From Sceloporus undulatus (lineage: Eukaryota; Chordata; Lepidosauria; Squamata; Phrynosomatidae): a stretch of 64,000 bases of DNA. The translations under genes and the position numbers were made by a program. The DNA is taken from positions 45,900,937 through 45,964,936 of the forward strand of contig NC_056528.1 of the NCBI RefSeq assembly GCF_019175285.1. The letters run 5' to 3'. The notes beneath the pieces were generated by a model that searched no databases, had not been told where the DNA came from, and saw nothing but the letters and a program-made list of their open reading frames with translations. Below, piece after piece: positions 23,860 through 35,389 of this stretch (the first letter of the stretch is position 1; every line of letters begins with the position of its first letter).

Positions 23860-24270
23860 ACCATCTAAGCCCATGAAAATCAAAATGGCTAAAGATAATT
23901 TATAACTTAATTACAGACAAAACTGACAGGCATATGAAATGTCACATCGAGACTTTCAGGAAATGTGTGAGGCATGAAAGCCAATCGAATATATCTCAAG
24001 ATTGTCCGGCATGACACAATATGCTTTAAGAGGGAATGTTCTAATTTATTCTGACCTGCATAAAAGCACTGAAATATATGGCACTCTCATCGAAATGATA
24101 TATACAGTTGTCACCTTAATAAAGAGTAGCAGACTGTGCCCGTTTCTCCATTCCGCCAAGTCAAGGAGCACAGCACACAAAGCCAGCCAAATTCATTTGG
24201 CACAGGAGCAGAAAACTCCTCAAGTACCTCTTTCCATCTATAGCTGTAAAAATGCAGAAATATCAAACGA
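23860..24270. other. Repeat-poor AT-rich stretch
   Basis: TAACTTAATTACAGAC, GCATGACACAATATGC (a palindrome), CTGACCTGCATAAAAGC and CACCTTAATAAAGAG. Possibly conserved; no coding support for the short ORF across it. Confidence 0.3.
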
Positions 24271-24779
24271 ACTAACAATTCGACACCTTTTCATGTTGCC
24301 TAGAATCCGTCGCCTGATTCATTTGTGTTTCTCTTTGCCTGACAGTCCTGCTTGCCCTTGAAACCAGAACTCAACATTTGTGTATTTCATCTCTGCGATT
24401 GTTTTATCAGTTCTGTTTGCTGGCTCCCCAAAATGGTACAAACTTTTCCAAAGTGAAAGTGCCAGGAAAGAACTTGCCTGGCAATTGCAACAGCAGTGAA
24501 GAAGAAGGGGACACTAAGTTGCCATCTTGCTCAGGGTTGGGGCAACTGTGATGTTGGGGGGACTTTCTGTGTGGTTTGGGGACAACAGTTGCCCCAAAAT
24601 CAGAAACAGGATCCTTACAAATGATAGGAAGATTGCAGCAGAAGATTGCCGCTAATCTCCAGAGCATTTATTTACATGACCGCTATCCTGGAGAAATCAT
24701 TTTAGTGTCACATCATAATGGCAGGAAAGGGCTGTCTATTAGGAAAGGAAAGGAAAACTAAGCAAGCTCAAAGCATTGG

Positions 24780-24960
24780 CGTAAAAGGCTGTAATCAGAT
24801 GAGAAATGTACTGGCAGCTGAATTAGCATCTAATTGCCGATTCCCCATCTGATCTACAAACCAGTTAAATGTAAGCACTTTGATTGTATCTGATTTCATT
24901 CCAAAGAAGTCTATGGAACACTCTGGAGTGAAGACCGTTTACTCTGTTTTAACTGGGCTG
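24780..24960. other. Repeat-poor stretch, possible conserved non-coding element
   Basis: GTAATCAGATGAGAAATG, GCTGAATTAGCATCTAATTG, CCCCATCTGATCTAC and TTTGATTGTATCTGATT, with GATA- and homeodomain-like words. Confidence 0.35.
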
Positions 24961-25348
24961 GTTGTGAACAACTAGTTTTTTTTTTCTATTTAGACCACGT
25001 TGTAACACCTACTCCAATTATATCCAAATATATTTGCATGTCCCTCCCTACATTTCATAAACACCAAAGGCCCAGTCCTTATGATCAGGCAGGGGATGAG
25101 GGTGCAAATCTTCCAGTTTTGAGGGTTTATCCCCGAACAAGAGGAAAGTGCTAGGTACAAATCCCTGGCTCACCTAGGAGAGCAAGCTTGCTAAAGTTTG
25201 CAATATTTCACTGACCCACCTGTTGCAGCATTCAAAGACTCTGCAAAAGGGCTATGTGTTGACTTTCTCCTTCCCTCCCAGTTGCTGTGGTGCCAGGACT
25301 CACTCTCTGCTCTGCATACATGAAGAAGTTGTCATTCTCCTTTATCCA

Positions 25349-25512
25349 TGGTGACCATATGTCCTCCTTTTCCAGGACATGATCTACATTTCAACCTTCT
25401 GTCCAGGAAGAGTTCCAAGTCCCCCATTTTGAGCATGACTAAGACGCATGAGTTTATATTTGCATTAGGTTGAAATGTAGAATGTGTCCAGGAAAAGGAG
25501 GACGCCTGGCCC
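25349..25512. mobile_element. Foldback MITE
   Basis: Arms CATATGTCCTCCTTTTCCAG and CTGGACACATTCTACATTTC (right arm, reversed) pair: GTCCTCCTTTTCCAGGACAT against TGTCCAGGAAAAGGAGGACG. The loop holds GAGTTCCAAGTCCCCCATTT. Confidence 0.7.
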
Positions 25513-25927
25513 AAGGGAGGCCAAAAACATGGTATAAATGCCCTCTTTGCCCCCTAGATGGCATCGGAGAACAACTGGGACAGCTTATGATAACCCAAAG
25601 TCTTCTGGAACTCCTCAACCCCTTACAGTTGTCCATCTTTGGTGTTGATGCTCCATCTTGAGCCAAGACAAGGCAATGGTACCAAGGCTTTCTGAGATGA
25701 GGAATGCCCAGTGTGCAACTAACTTTCCCAAGGAGCCCTCTCTCTATCTCTGTTTCCAGAGACAAGACAAAGAGATAGACAGGGAAAGAAAAAGGGGATC
25801 ATTTTGGTTCAGTACTGAACTTTTAAAAATGGATGTCATCAAAATGTAAGCAAAGACTTTGAAAGGTGTCCCCAGCATTTCCCCCAAAAGGCAAATTTTT
25901 GGAGAAGCGGGTGAATGTAAGAACCAT

Positions 25928-25930
<3 letters not shown>

Positions 25931-25959
<29 letters not shown>

Positions 25960-25961
25960 GC
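25931..25961. repeat. (AT)n microsatellite
   Basis: About 14 AT units preceded by CATATACATACATA. Confidence 0.9.
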
Positions 25962-26344
25962 ACATGTTTTCTTTAAAAGTGAAACCAAAGATGGTCAGGA
26001 TGCTTTCGGTATTATTTCCTAACCTGGGAAACATAACGTCCACACAGCCTTAGCTCACAATAATAAATCAGATACCCATATTGTGGCTGTCCTGATTTTC
26101 CAAGGATAGTACCTATCATTTCGGTGCCTATCTCTGTAAATCACCATCTTAAATCTGACTCGGGATGGAATAATAGGAGCGAAACGGTCTAGACAATTTC
26201 CAGTCAGGGACAGGGCTTTGGCCAAAAGCTGGTTATGCAAATTTACTTTTCATCCAGTGAAACAGTGACAAATTGTGTCTTCTTGTTGTTGTTTTAAACT
26301 GTTTATGGTTTGCCACGTACTTTAGATGGCAAACTATTTGACAA

Positions 26345-26532
26345 AACATGCAGTTTGATCCCACTCAGGGAGTGGATTCCACTGGGAGTGGAAGTTTAGT
26401 GAGGCACCTACACTTTTTGGCAGAGAAGGTGAAAAACCTTGCAAAGCTACAAATCCCAGGAATACATAGGATGGAGCTACAGCACTTAAATGGTGTCAAA
26501 CTGCATGATTTCAACAGTGTAGATGCACCCCT
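26345..26532. mobile_element. TGCAGTTTGA-type MITE
   Basis: Left ACATGCAGTTTGATCCCACT; right TGGTGTCAAACTGCATGATT then CAGTGTAGATGCACC. Internal CTACAAATCCCAGGAATACA. Family shared with 29900, 36460, 60040 and 61030. Confidence 0.65.
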
Positions 26533-26699
26533 TTTGGGAAAATAACCCTTTTGGGGAGGTGGGATTATAGTTTAAGAGTCAAAACAAGGTGCTCAGCAGC
26601 AACCACACATCTGGATGCCTTATTCTGGCCTGAGAGCGAATGATGCACAGCAGTGGCACCAGTGGCATTGGACATTTAGGGAAGATCTAGTGCAAACAG

Positions 26700-27100
26700 G
26701 GGACTTTATCACACGGTGGCAGTTGGAAGTATCAACGGTGATTATCCCATGCAAATCACACATTTGAAATTAAGATTTTCACACGATGTCACGATTAAAT
26801 GGCCATTTTCCCAGGAATAGCCTGGGAATATCACTCATTCGTGATAAAGGTTTTCACACGACTTTGTGTTGAAAAGCGACTGAAGGACCATTAACCTATG
26901 AATAACCAGGCAATAAACAGCAACAAATCATTCATGGGAAAGTCCCAAAAATGCTTTCTTGCTGTTTAATGTCTGGTTATTCCCTGGTTATTCCTGGCTC
27001 TTTTATCGTGCTGTGTCTGAAAATCTTAATTGCAATTTAATAGCAATTGCACAATTTTCATGGGATAGACCCCATTTAAACTTGCAGTGATAAAGTCCAG
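26700..27100. mobile_element. GGACTTTATCACA-type MITE
   Basis: TIRs GGACTTTATCACACGG and, reversed, GGACTTTATCACTGCAAG. The interior holds repeated GGTTATTCC, TTAATTGCAATT and CACACGA motifs. Same terminal style as 47522-47872. Confidence 0.7.
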
Positions 27101-27407
27101 GGAGTTATTTTAATACTCTTTAAGGAGATATACCCCATTTCTGGTGCTGAACAGGCTGGACATCATTCAATCTGTTTGCACCAGAACTGCAGTTTGGGCC
27201 CTGCTTCCATGTTCCACTTAGAACTAGAACTGGGGAAGTTTTCTCTACGGCTGGTAGTTAGGTTGCTTGACTCTGAGTACTTTGAATTGTTTGATGAGCT
27301 TCAAGAGTTTTCTTGCTTCTTCCTTCACCTTAACATTCATCCATCGAAATTTTTCAAGTCACCTCTATGCGAATGCCCTTTTTTCAAAGCATGCATAATC
27401 TACAATC

Positions 27408-27433
27408 TTGTTGTTGTTGTTGTTGTTGTTGTT
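27408..27433. repeat. (TTG)n microsatellite
   Basis: Eight TTG units. Similar short tracts lie at 14203-14220, 48187-48210 and 62320-62338. Confidence 0.85.
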
Positions 27434-27499
27434 TACCTTGTTTCCTACCTGCGTTCATGTCTGTGTGTGGCTTACACTCAGGGCTCATTAACATTTCTT

Positions 27500-27690
27500 G
27501 CAGACTTTTGAGTGGGTAGCAAATAAAGCAGGAAGCGTCCCAGATGCTGGCAAAGAAAAAATGGAATTATTCATTGCTTACTAATGTCAAATGCTAATGG
27601 CAGAGGAATATCCTTGAAGAGAACCTTGACTAAAATTCATTAGAGGGAGATCAAATCACCGTTTTAATTATGCATTTCTGGAAAAGTGTT
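27500..27690. other. Repeat-poor stretch, possible conserved non-coding element
   Basis: GGAATTATTCATTGCTTAC, GTCAAATGCTAATGGC, AAAATTCATTAGAGGG and GTTTTAATTATGCATTTC (octamer/POU-like). Confidence 0.38.
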
Positions 27691-27944
27691 CTTATTAGAA
27701 CCCGTCTCGACCTACCTTGCACCAGCTTTTGATATCCTTGAGACGCCACTGTTCCAAGGCACACGCAAAAAAACCAAACCCTGGGTCCAGGGCAGTCACA
27801 ATCCATCTTGCCACTTTCCTTTTCCTGCAGAAGGACTTTCTGTTTGTCAGTATGGACACTTATGTTGCTACCTATTTCACTTCCATCAAGAGCTTGGCCC
27901 ACAAGATTGCAATGAGCTCACCTAGATATGAAAGTGCTGGGGGC

Positions 27945-28305
27945 CATTCAGACTAGACAATAAAAGCCTGAGACAGACAGGCCCAAAGCGCCGTCTTGCC
28001 GCCAAAACTAGGGTTCCGGAGTGCATGACAACCACACGCTCCAGAACCCTAGTATGTGCGGGCAACGGCCTAATGGCAGCCTCCTATCCACACAGGGGCC
28101 ACCACCTTTACGTAAGCGATGTGCAGCATCCACACGTTGCAGTGGCGCACTTGCGGCGTAACCCAGGCACCACAAAAAGAACCCAGAAGAACCAGGTTCT
28201 TTTTACTCCGGAGGGACATTGCGCAGGTTGGTGGCCGTGGCATCCCTCTGGAGTTAAAACGGGTGCTTGTACCACACCTATACCACATTGTTTCACTTTA
28301 ACTGA
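27945..28305. mobile_element. GC-rich hAT-like MITE
   Basis: Contains CTAGGGTTCCGGAGTGC and, 38 bp on, CGCTCCAGAACCCTAG (a stem), then GGTTCTTTTTACTCCGGAGG. The same family is at 37996-38300. The chance ORFs here come from its GC-rich body. Confidence 0.65.
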
Positions 28306-28315
28306 AAAGAATATA

Positions 28316-28529
28316 CAGTGGGCCCTTGTTATCTGCTGGGTTCCAGGACCCCAGGACCCATTGTATTGAATGGATGCTCAAGTCCCATTCAATACAATAG
28401 TATAGAAAATTTATAAAATGGCAAAATCAAGGTTTGTTTTCTGGAATGTATATATTGTTGAAGTATTTTCAAGCCGTGGATGCTTGAATCCGTGGATTTA
28501 AAAAATCCGTGGATAAGGAGGGCTGACTG
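28316..28529 (+). mobile_element. Tigger-like MITE
   Basis: Complete 214-bp copy: starts CAGTGGGCCCTTGTTATCTG, ends AAGGAGGGCTGACTG, TA on both sides. Internal blocks GGATGCTCAAGTCCCATT and TTCAAGCCGTGGATGCTTGA are shared with the next copy. Confidence 0.85.
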
Positions 28530-28730
28530 TATAACCTTTGATTGGTCCCAGGTATTGAAAACAAAGGAATTAAATGACTTCTAAAGGGTTTGACTAATGG
28601 CAATATACCCTAGATCTATAATGATATAATCAATATATCATTATATATCTCCCCCAATCTGATAATTTAATGTTATATAAACTACTTGTATCTTTTATAT
28701 AGCCTTTCTATTTTGTATGGTTTTAAACTA

Positions 28731-28958
28731 CAGTGGGATCTTGTTATCCACTGGGGTTTGGTTCCAGGACTGCCGTGGATAACAAAATCTGTGGATGCTC
28801 AAGTCCCATTAAATATAATGGCAGAGTGAAATGGTGACCCTTATATAAAGTGGAAAATCAAGGTTTGCTATTTGGAATTTATTCTTTTGGGAAGTATTTT
28901 CAAGCCGTGGATGCTTGAATCTGTGTATAAAAAATCCGTGGTTACGGAGGGTCAACTG
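28731..28958 (+). mobile_element. Tigger-like MITE
   Basis: Complete 228-bp copy: CAGTGGGATCTTGTTATCCA to CGGAGGGTCAACTG with TA flanks. Same orientation as the copy 200 bp upstream. Confidence 0.85.
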
Positions 28959-29129
28959 TATAGCATGCCTCACTGGGTCTATTGACTATAGATAAAGATT
29001 GGATTGGATTGAACTTTAACTGCCAACGCTACCTCCTGGGGAATGCTGGGATTTGTGCTGAATGTTTTCTGGTACACACTAAGCTTCTGTGGCAAGCTAT
29101 GCGCCAGTAGACTCAACGGAGAGGAAAAC

Positions 29130-29680
29130 CATTTTAGAACCAGCAGCTTTTAGCCACCGAGAGCTCCTTGCAAGAGAGATCCGGGCAGTCACCAAGGAAT
29201 GCCTTTTCCCCAAGGCATGAATGCATGATTAAATTAAATGTATTCCATAAATGACTAGATGACATGAAACTAATCTTTTTAAAGAACAGATGGAGGAAGT
29301 TAATAAATATTTCATTTTCTCATATAAAATTCCCTTCCATTTTCACATCTTTAGGGATCCTTTGGTTTTGCAGGCACCAATAAGCCTGATGGGTTTCGCG
29401 TCCCGTTCTCCCAGCCTCTGCTCTGGCAACTCTTACAAGATCATCATTTGTATACGCTTGGGTTGTTTTATGGGATCAAGGAAAGGCAAAGGGCTGTAAA
29501 TCTTGTCCTCGTCCTCGATTCCCATATTTTATTCTGTGTGACCCATAAGCGTCCATCCTGACATCAAATAGATTATGAAATGACAAAACTTATCCAAAGA
29601 GAGAATCTGTAAAGCAAAATTATCACTTGGGGACCTTAGGAAACCCTAGCTTCTTTGTAAAGGTTATCATGATATTATGC
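29130..29680. other. Intergenic unique sequence
   Basis: No gene or repeat family seen. AT-rich parts (ATGATTAAATTAAATG, TAATAAATATTTCATTTTC) could be conserved; the rest is featureless. Confidence 0.25.
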
Positions 29681-29899
29681 CGATGCTTCATCATCTGTGC
29701 TGGTCTCTGTTTTTAAGCCAAATTCAAAATGCTAAGTTTCTTTACTTATAAATTCCTTAATGGCTCAGCCTGAGACTATTGAGAAGATCAGCTCCTCTCC
29801 CATGTTCCTATCTGGAGTAAATCTGTCCATTTCATCTTTTTAAACTTCATATTCTTTCTCTTCTGAACATAAAAGGGAAATCTTTCCATTTCAGGCTGC

Positions 29900-30115
29900 A
29901 TTGGCACTGCAGAAATAATTCAGTTTGATACCTCTTTAGCTGCCGTGGCTCAATATTATATAATACTGGGATTTGAAGTTTGTTGTGGAAATAGAGCTCT
30001 CTGCCATAAAAGGCTAAACATCTCACAAAACTACAATTCCCAGACTTCCATAGCACTGAGCCGAGGCAGTTCAAGCAGTGTCAAATCTCATTATTTCTGC
30101 AGTGCAGATGCCACT
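29900..30115. mobile_element. TGCAGTTTGA-type MITE
   Basis: CACTGCAGAAATAATTCAG at the left; ATTATTTCTGCAGTGCAG at the right. Arms TTTGATACCTCTTTAGCTGC and GGCAGTTCAAGCAGTGTCAA pair. Confidence 0.75.
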
Positions 30116-31107
30116 TTGTTTTCTACCACATTCTTCTTCTTAAACCTCATGGTCTTTTCCTTCTGAAACTGAATAGAAGAGGGAAATCTGTCGGTTTCAT
30201 TTTGTACCGCATGCATCTTTTAAAACATCGTGTTCCTTCTCTTCTGATGTGCAAAATATTGGAACCACCTTAGTAAAAGCAAAGCAAACAAAAAAAAAGC
30301 CAGTTATTCAGTGTCTATAGCTAATTCAATAGATACAGATGTTTCCAACCCAAAGAGTATCTTGCTGTATTCACCCACCACATAGGTGTAAATGATGGCA
30401 AGTGTGTTAGGAAAAAAGAGATGGGGACTCTAATCCAGCACCATCCATGGCTGAACATACGGGGCTTCATATCCAGGCTTCTAAGCCCTTTATTTAGATG
30501 GACAAAAATATCTGTTTTGGTTTCTCCCACATTAGACTTTGTACATTTCAAACTTCATCTGAAGAAATCTAATTCTCATTTAAATGAACTGGGGGGAAAC
30601 CCTCATCCATCCTTATCTGGACCCTGAGATGATCTTCAGCTGCATTTTTCTACTCATCTCTAACAAACGGTCTGAGTTAGGTCCTCCTGGTACTTACTTT
30701 GTGCCATCTCTGGCATCAGAGAAGACATTTTTCTCCTTACCTTTTCAACTCTTTGGTTTTTTAAAATCTAAAATGTGTTGAAATTTATTTATAGATGCCA
30801 TTTAAGAATGGTTCTTGATGTTGTTGTTGGGTTGCTTTTTTCTCTGCTGTCGGGAAGTTGTATTGTACAGATTGAGCCTCCAGCATTTTGAAATCCAAAA
30901 TACTCCAAAAGCCAAACATTTTTCCACGGGTGGCTCAGATAGCAATGCTTTTGCTTTCCGATGCTCCGTGTACATAAAATTTGCTTCATGCACAAAGTTA
31001 TTTTTTTAAAAGTATAAAATAACCTTTGGGCTTTGTATCTACAATGTACACAAAACATAAAATGGATTTTGTGTTTAGACTTGGGTCCTCTCTCCAAGAT
31101 AACTCAT

Positions 31108-31332
31108 TACGTTCTTCTTGTTGTTGCGTGCGACATGGCAACCCTAAGGTGACCTTATCATGAGGTTTTCTTGGGAAGATTTGCTCAGAGGAGGTTTGGC
31201 ATTGTTTCCCCAGAGGTTGAGAGTATGTGACTTGCACAAGATCACCCAATGAGTTTTATGGCCAAGCAAGATTTAAATCCTGGTCTCCAGAGTAGTAGTC
31301 CAGCACTCAAACCAGTATTCCATACTGGTTTT
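31108..31332 (-). mobile_element. tRNA-derived squamate SINE
   Basis: Reverse copy: TTGTTGTTGCGTGCGACATGG tail (shortened), GATTTGCTCAGAGGAGG, GATCACCCAATGAGTTT, CCTGGTCTCCAGAGTAGT and head AAACCAGTATTCCATACTGG. It forms part of a spurious 202-codon ORF. Confidence 0.8.
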
Positions 31333-31832
31333 CTGGTCCTTGTGTACATCTCTCTTTTCTCAAAGCTTTTGATGCTCCCTTTTCCTTTCCCATCATTCTC
31401 ACTCTTACATCCAATTCCACCTCTCTCTCTTTCTTATTTTCCTATCATCTTCTCCCCTCCCCTCCTCTGGCATCTTTCCCCCAAACATAACATGCTTTCC
31501 CATAAAATCCTTTTCTGCCTTTCAAACTTCAAACCTCCAGCAAGGAAGGCAAGAAGGGCAATGAAGGGAGAGAAAAACAATAGAGCAAATGCAAATGCTG
31601 CACACAGAGAAATTGTTCCAAGGAAAATGCCCTCAAAATCACCTTGGCCCTTTTGGTGGAAAAAGCAGTTTAGATTCTGGTTTAAGGTTACTTTTTCATA
31701 TGCATGCATGCATGCATATTATATTATATATAAATACATGTTATATCTACATACAGTTGACCCTCCACATCCATGGATTCTTTATCCATGGATTCACGGC
31801 TTGAAAATAATAAAAATATATATATACAGTAT

Positions 31833-32533
31833 TGTAGATGGGGCATTAACTCCCTGAGACATAGTTTCAACACATGTGCAGCTGTTTAAACTTTCAGCCC
31901 AAAAGAAACACACTAGTCGTTCTCAAACGTTCCAAACTTTACTCTAACTACAACTATTACAACTTCCACCACCCCTTGTTCGTTCCCTTCTTCGGTTGTG
32001 CCGCCAAAGATACTTCAAGTGTTCACAGTATCTCTCTTTCAATTGTTTTACTGGTCATTGGTTGCCGCCTCCGCCTGGCTCCCCACCATACACTTCTCCA
32101 AATGCTCTAGCTTGGCTTTTTCCTTCAGCTCCAGTCCGGGCCGCTGTTCCCAGTGGTCACTGCGTGGGTCCCACCATTCGCCCTCTAGGGTCTCCTTTGA
32201 CTGTCTCCGCCAGTCCCCCTTGTTGGGATATCTAAAGTCTCCCTGTCTTCTGGGGTCACCTCTACATGGGGTCTTATCCTGAATAAACTATGTTTCCCTT
32301 GCAGGGTCACTGGGCAGCCCACCCGTCCTGGGCTCCTGGTGACTCCACTCTTCCCTGCTGCGACCGCCTCTGCGTGCCCCAGTCTTCCGTGTTTGCCGCC
32401 CCTCCTCTAGTCCACCTGTCCCTCACCTTTTATACTCCACCCTTTGGGTGGACCCCTCCTTTCTCCCCACTCCTCTGGGTCCTCCTGTCCCTCCTTTTCC
32501 TGCTCTCACTTCCTTCTCCCCTGCCTGGCTACA
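31833..32533 (+). mobile_element. Solo LTR of an LTR retroelement (fossil)
   Basis: A 701-bp segment bounded by TGTAG and CTACA, with 5-bp flanks AGTAT and AGCAT that fit a slightly aged target-site duplication. It contains AATAAA at 32282-32287 and a TTTTATACTCC element. There is no internal region, so it is the usual remnant of recombination between two LTRs. It lies inside the CAGTATATACTC MITE. Superfamily is not determinable from the LTR alone; a 5-bp duplication suits Gypsy- or ERV-type elements. Confidence 0.7.
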
Positions 32534-32816
32534 AGCATATACTCGACGATAAGTCAACCTCATGTCTAAGGACAGGTTTGGCCCCCAAAATTTTGGATTT
32601 TGATATGTCTCGGAGATAAGGTAAAACTTAGGGGCATGTAACAAAGGATCTAAATGATGAAGCAAAGGAAAACAATGTCAAAGAACTTTACAATTCCAGC
32701 AACCCTAAAAGCTGGATGGATGAGTGGTTGAAAGAAAGCCAGTGCTTCCAAGACAGACTATACTCATGCCTTTCACCAGGCAATTGGTCCTTTCTTAGAA
32801 GAGTTAAAGTGCAGTA

Positions 32817-33070
32817 CAGTGGTACCTCGGGATACGAAATACCCAGGTTACGAAATTTTCGGGATACGAAAAAATCCCATAGGGAATCATTGTTCCGGGT
32901 TACGAATGTTTTTTCGGGTTACGAAAAAACTTTTGGTGCTTTTTTCGGCTTTTTCGCACGGAATCGCGGCTTTTCCCCATTAGCGCCTATGGCAATTCGG
33001 CTTACGAAGGCTTTTCGGGTTACGAAAGCGGCCGCGTTACGAATTAATTTCGTAACCCAAGGCACCACTG
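32817..33070. mobile_element. CpG-rich MITE, probably young
   Basis: TIRs CAGTGGTACCTCGGGATACG and, reversed, CAGTGGTGCCTTGGGTTACG are flanked by TA on both sides; 254 bp. It holds many intact CpGs, including GCGGCCGC near 33030, and repeated GGGTTACGAA motifs. CpGs decay quickly in vertebrate repeats, so this is probably the most recent insertion of the nest. Confidence 0.85.
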
Positions 33071-33309
33071 TACTTACATTGACCCAAGGAAAAGTCGACT
33101 CCAATTTTGGGGGGTCAATTTCTTTTACTAAAATTTCTAGACTTATACATGAGTATATACAGTAAATTCCAAAAAGCAAACCTTGATTTTGCCATTTTAT
33201 ATAAGGGACACCATTTTACTAACCTATTGTATTTAATAGGTCTTGGGCATCCATGGATTTTTGCATTCACAAACCAACCCCAAGTGTATACCAAAGGCCT
33301 ACCATAGTG

Positions 33310-35389
33310 TATATATATATTAAAAAAAAACCTTAAACCAGCATCTAAACTGCCTTTTTTCACAACAAGGACCTTGCTGATTCTGAGGGCATTTTCCTTG
33401 GAATGATGTGTCTATCTCTCTGTGTGTTATACATAATTAGAGTAATTAATAGCAACACGTTGCTTCCGATTTCTGGATAACTTTATTACATAAAACAGTT
33501 GCACCAGCTAAACCTCCTTGTTTCCTTTCATCCGGAGTCAGTGGGTCTTCTCAGTTGAGTATTCAATATTAGCATCCAAATTTGGGGAAGTGGAGAGGAA
33601 AACAAAGCACTCTTTTGCCAAAAAGGGAAAAAAGTACAGACAACCTATGTTTGAAAAAGCAACAAATTCCATCTTTTCCATCCTCCCAGCATAACGTTAT
33701 GTGTAAAATATTTAAAAGCCATGTTAGCAGTTGCCTTTTATGCTAGTTAGAGTAACTTTTTTTTTTTTTGCATTTACAAATAGAACTAATAGTAGACATC
33801 ATTTCAGTCCGATCTGATTGCATTTAACAAGAAACAAGGTCAACTGGGACTCAGTGTTGAATATTTATAACTTGTGTTTAATACAAATATTGAAATCGCA
33901 GCCAGCTTTTTCACACCAGGCTGTGTCTATATCCCACCCACAGCCAATGGCACATTCATTGCACCTCATCTTAGGATGAACATGGCGCCAGAGGTTGTGA
34001 ACACTGGTTTGCAGCCTTCCACCACCTGACATCTTCCAGATGTTTTGGACTACAAATCCTGTCATCCTTTGCCATGCTGATCATGCTGGCTAAGGTCCAC
34101 AGGAGTTATAGTCCAACACATCTGGAGGTCCTAGGTTAGAGAACTTGGGCTATCATCTCTTAGCTTGTCCATTTGGTCTCCATTATAGGGAGACTTTGGC
34201 CCAGTTGAGAACCCTGTTTTGGCTGAATACTGTATAGATGGTAGAGGAGAGGGTAAATGCAGCTCTCTTTCCATGATACTCATAATGGTTGAGATCCATG
34301 CATTTCTATATCTTCACACGTATGCATTCAACACACAATCCAGCCCAGCAGTTGTCCAGCCCTGAGATGGGCTACTGCTTCTGCTGACTGGTGGAGAGAA
34401 GAGAGAAAGCAGAAAGGCCATTCAGATGGTGAAGATGTGGCTGGTCTCAGCTCAGAAGGGGAAGAGACATGGAGTGCACCCTCCTTTCCATTCTCCTTTG
34501 GGCCAAGATCAACTACTTCTTCATCATCTCAGTTTCTTTTGCCTGAGCCGACTATAAATGGAAAGTTTCCACCTCTCCTCTCCTCTTCTCCAACTTCAAG
34601 TGAGTTAAATCAGCACAAACTACTTTTGCACTTTCAATTCAGTTTTCAGAAATCGAGAGGAAGAAAGTGAGAGGGGGAGAGCAAAACCAGGACATTTCAA
34701 AGGCATTTGGAAAACTGGAAAGGTGGAGAATTCATCACAACTGTCCCTTCAAAATCAGGACTGTGGGAGGGTATGTCAGTGTACACTTGCACCTACAGTG
34801 TTTCCACACTACATATTTAGGCCAGTTTTAAGCAGATTCAAATGTTATGGGTCTCAGACAAGCACACTGTTCTGCAAAAGAACTCTGTTCTCTGTACCTT
34901 CCCCAAAAATTGCCGATCCTGGGTTTTTGAGAAGAAGGAGAAGCTGGGACAATTTGAAAAATTTCAGATGAATTTAAAACCCACAAACAACTCTGGGGAC
35001 CACAATTTTGTGGGGCTGCTAACATAGTTTTTGTAGAAACCCCCAACATCCTCACAAAACTGGGTTCCCTAACTGTTCTTGTCAAGATTCAGCCACAGAA
35101 CGATAATTTTCAGGGGACAGAACTAAATTTCCCAGAGCTCCTTGCAACACTATAGCTCCCAGGGTTCCTTTTCTGGGAACGATGACCATTTTTAAAATTA
35201 TGAACATTGTTTAAGTTTAGTTACTAATGTCATATTTCCCACTAAGGTAATTCCCCAGCATTATTTTATAGCACTTAAACCATACCAATGGTTCCATAAA
35301 TAATGTCCGCATTACCAAGACACCCCTCTTCCTTTCCATATGGCACTGAAGCATTTTCCTGTTCAGGGTTTTACTGGGATCCAGTTCTT
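33310..35389. other. TMEM182 3' flank
   Basis: Contains the TMEM182 3' UTR, whose end I cannot place, and a decayed hAT-type MITE at 34030. The remainder is unique. TTTATT words on the plus strand, such as 33481, are possible distal polyadenylation signals. Confidence 0.35.
34030..34145. mobile_element. hAT-type MITE, partial
   Basis: CCAGATGTTTTGGACTACAA and GTTATAGTCCAACACATCTG form the characteristic palindromic core, but the termini are lost. Confidence 0.5.

Larger units (their letters stand above)
31827..33162. mobile_element. MITE with CAGTATATACTC termini, carrying two insertions
   Basis: Left terminus CAGTATATACTCGACGATAA (interrupted after CAGTAT by the LTR) and right terminus, reversed, CTGTATATACTCATGTATAA form inverted ends, with TA on both sides. 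Removing the solo LTR and the inner MITE leaves about 374 bp. It is younger than the Tigger-like MITE it disrupts. Confidence 0.75.
31754..33309 (-). mobile_element. Tigger-like MITE split by nested insertions
   Basis: The left part (31754-31826) starts CAGTTGACCCTCCACATCC and reaches ACGGCTTGAAAATAAT. The right part (33163-33309) resumes with AATTCCAAAAAGCAAACCTT and GCCATTTTATATAAGGGACA. Together they match intact copies at 28316, 28731 and 41708. The interruption is the MITE at 31827-33162. TA dinucleotides flank it, as expected of Tc1/mariner/pogo elements; the family name is inferred from TIR style. Confidence 0.8.

Noticed and set aside
27945-28370. Overlapping ORFs of 60-114 codons on both strands
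   Set aside because: The GC-rich MITE body has few stops; the same false ORFs occur in its relative at 37996-38300.
31249-31857. 202-codon plus-strand ORF
   Set aside because: It reads through a SINE end, a pyrimidine-rich tract and the start of the transposon nest. No protein family.
32817-33070. CpG island or promoter
   Set aside because: The CpG density belongs to a short MITE with clear TIRs and TA flanks, not to a gene start.
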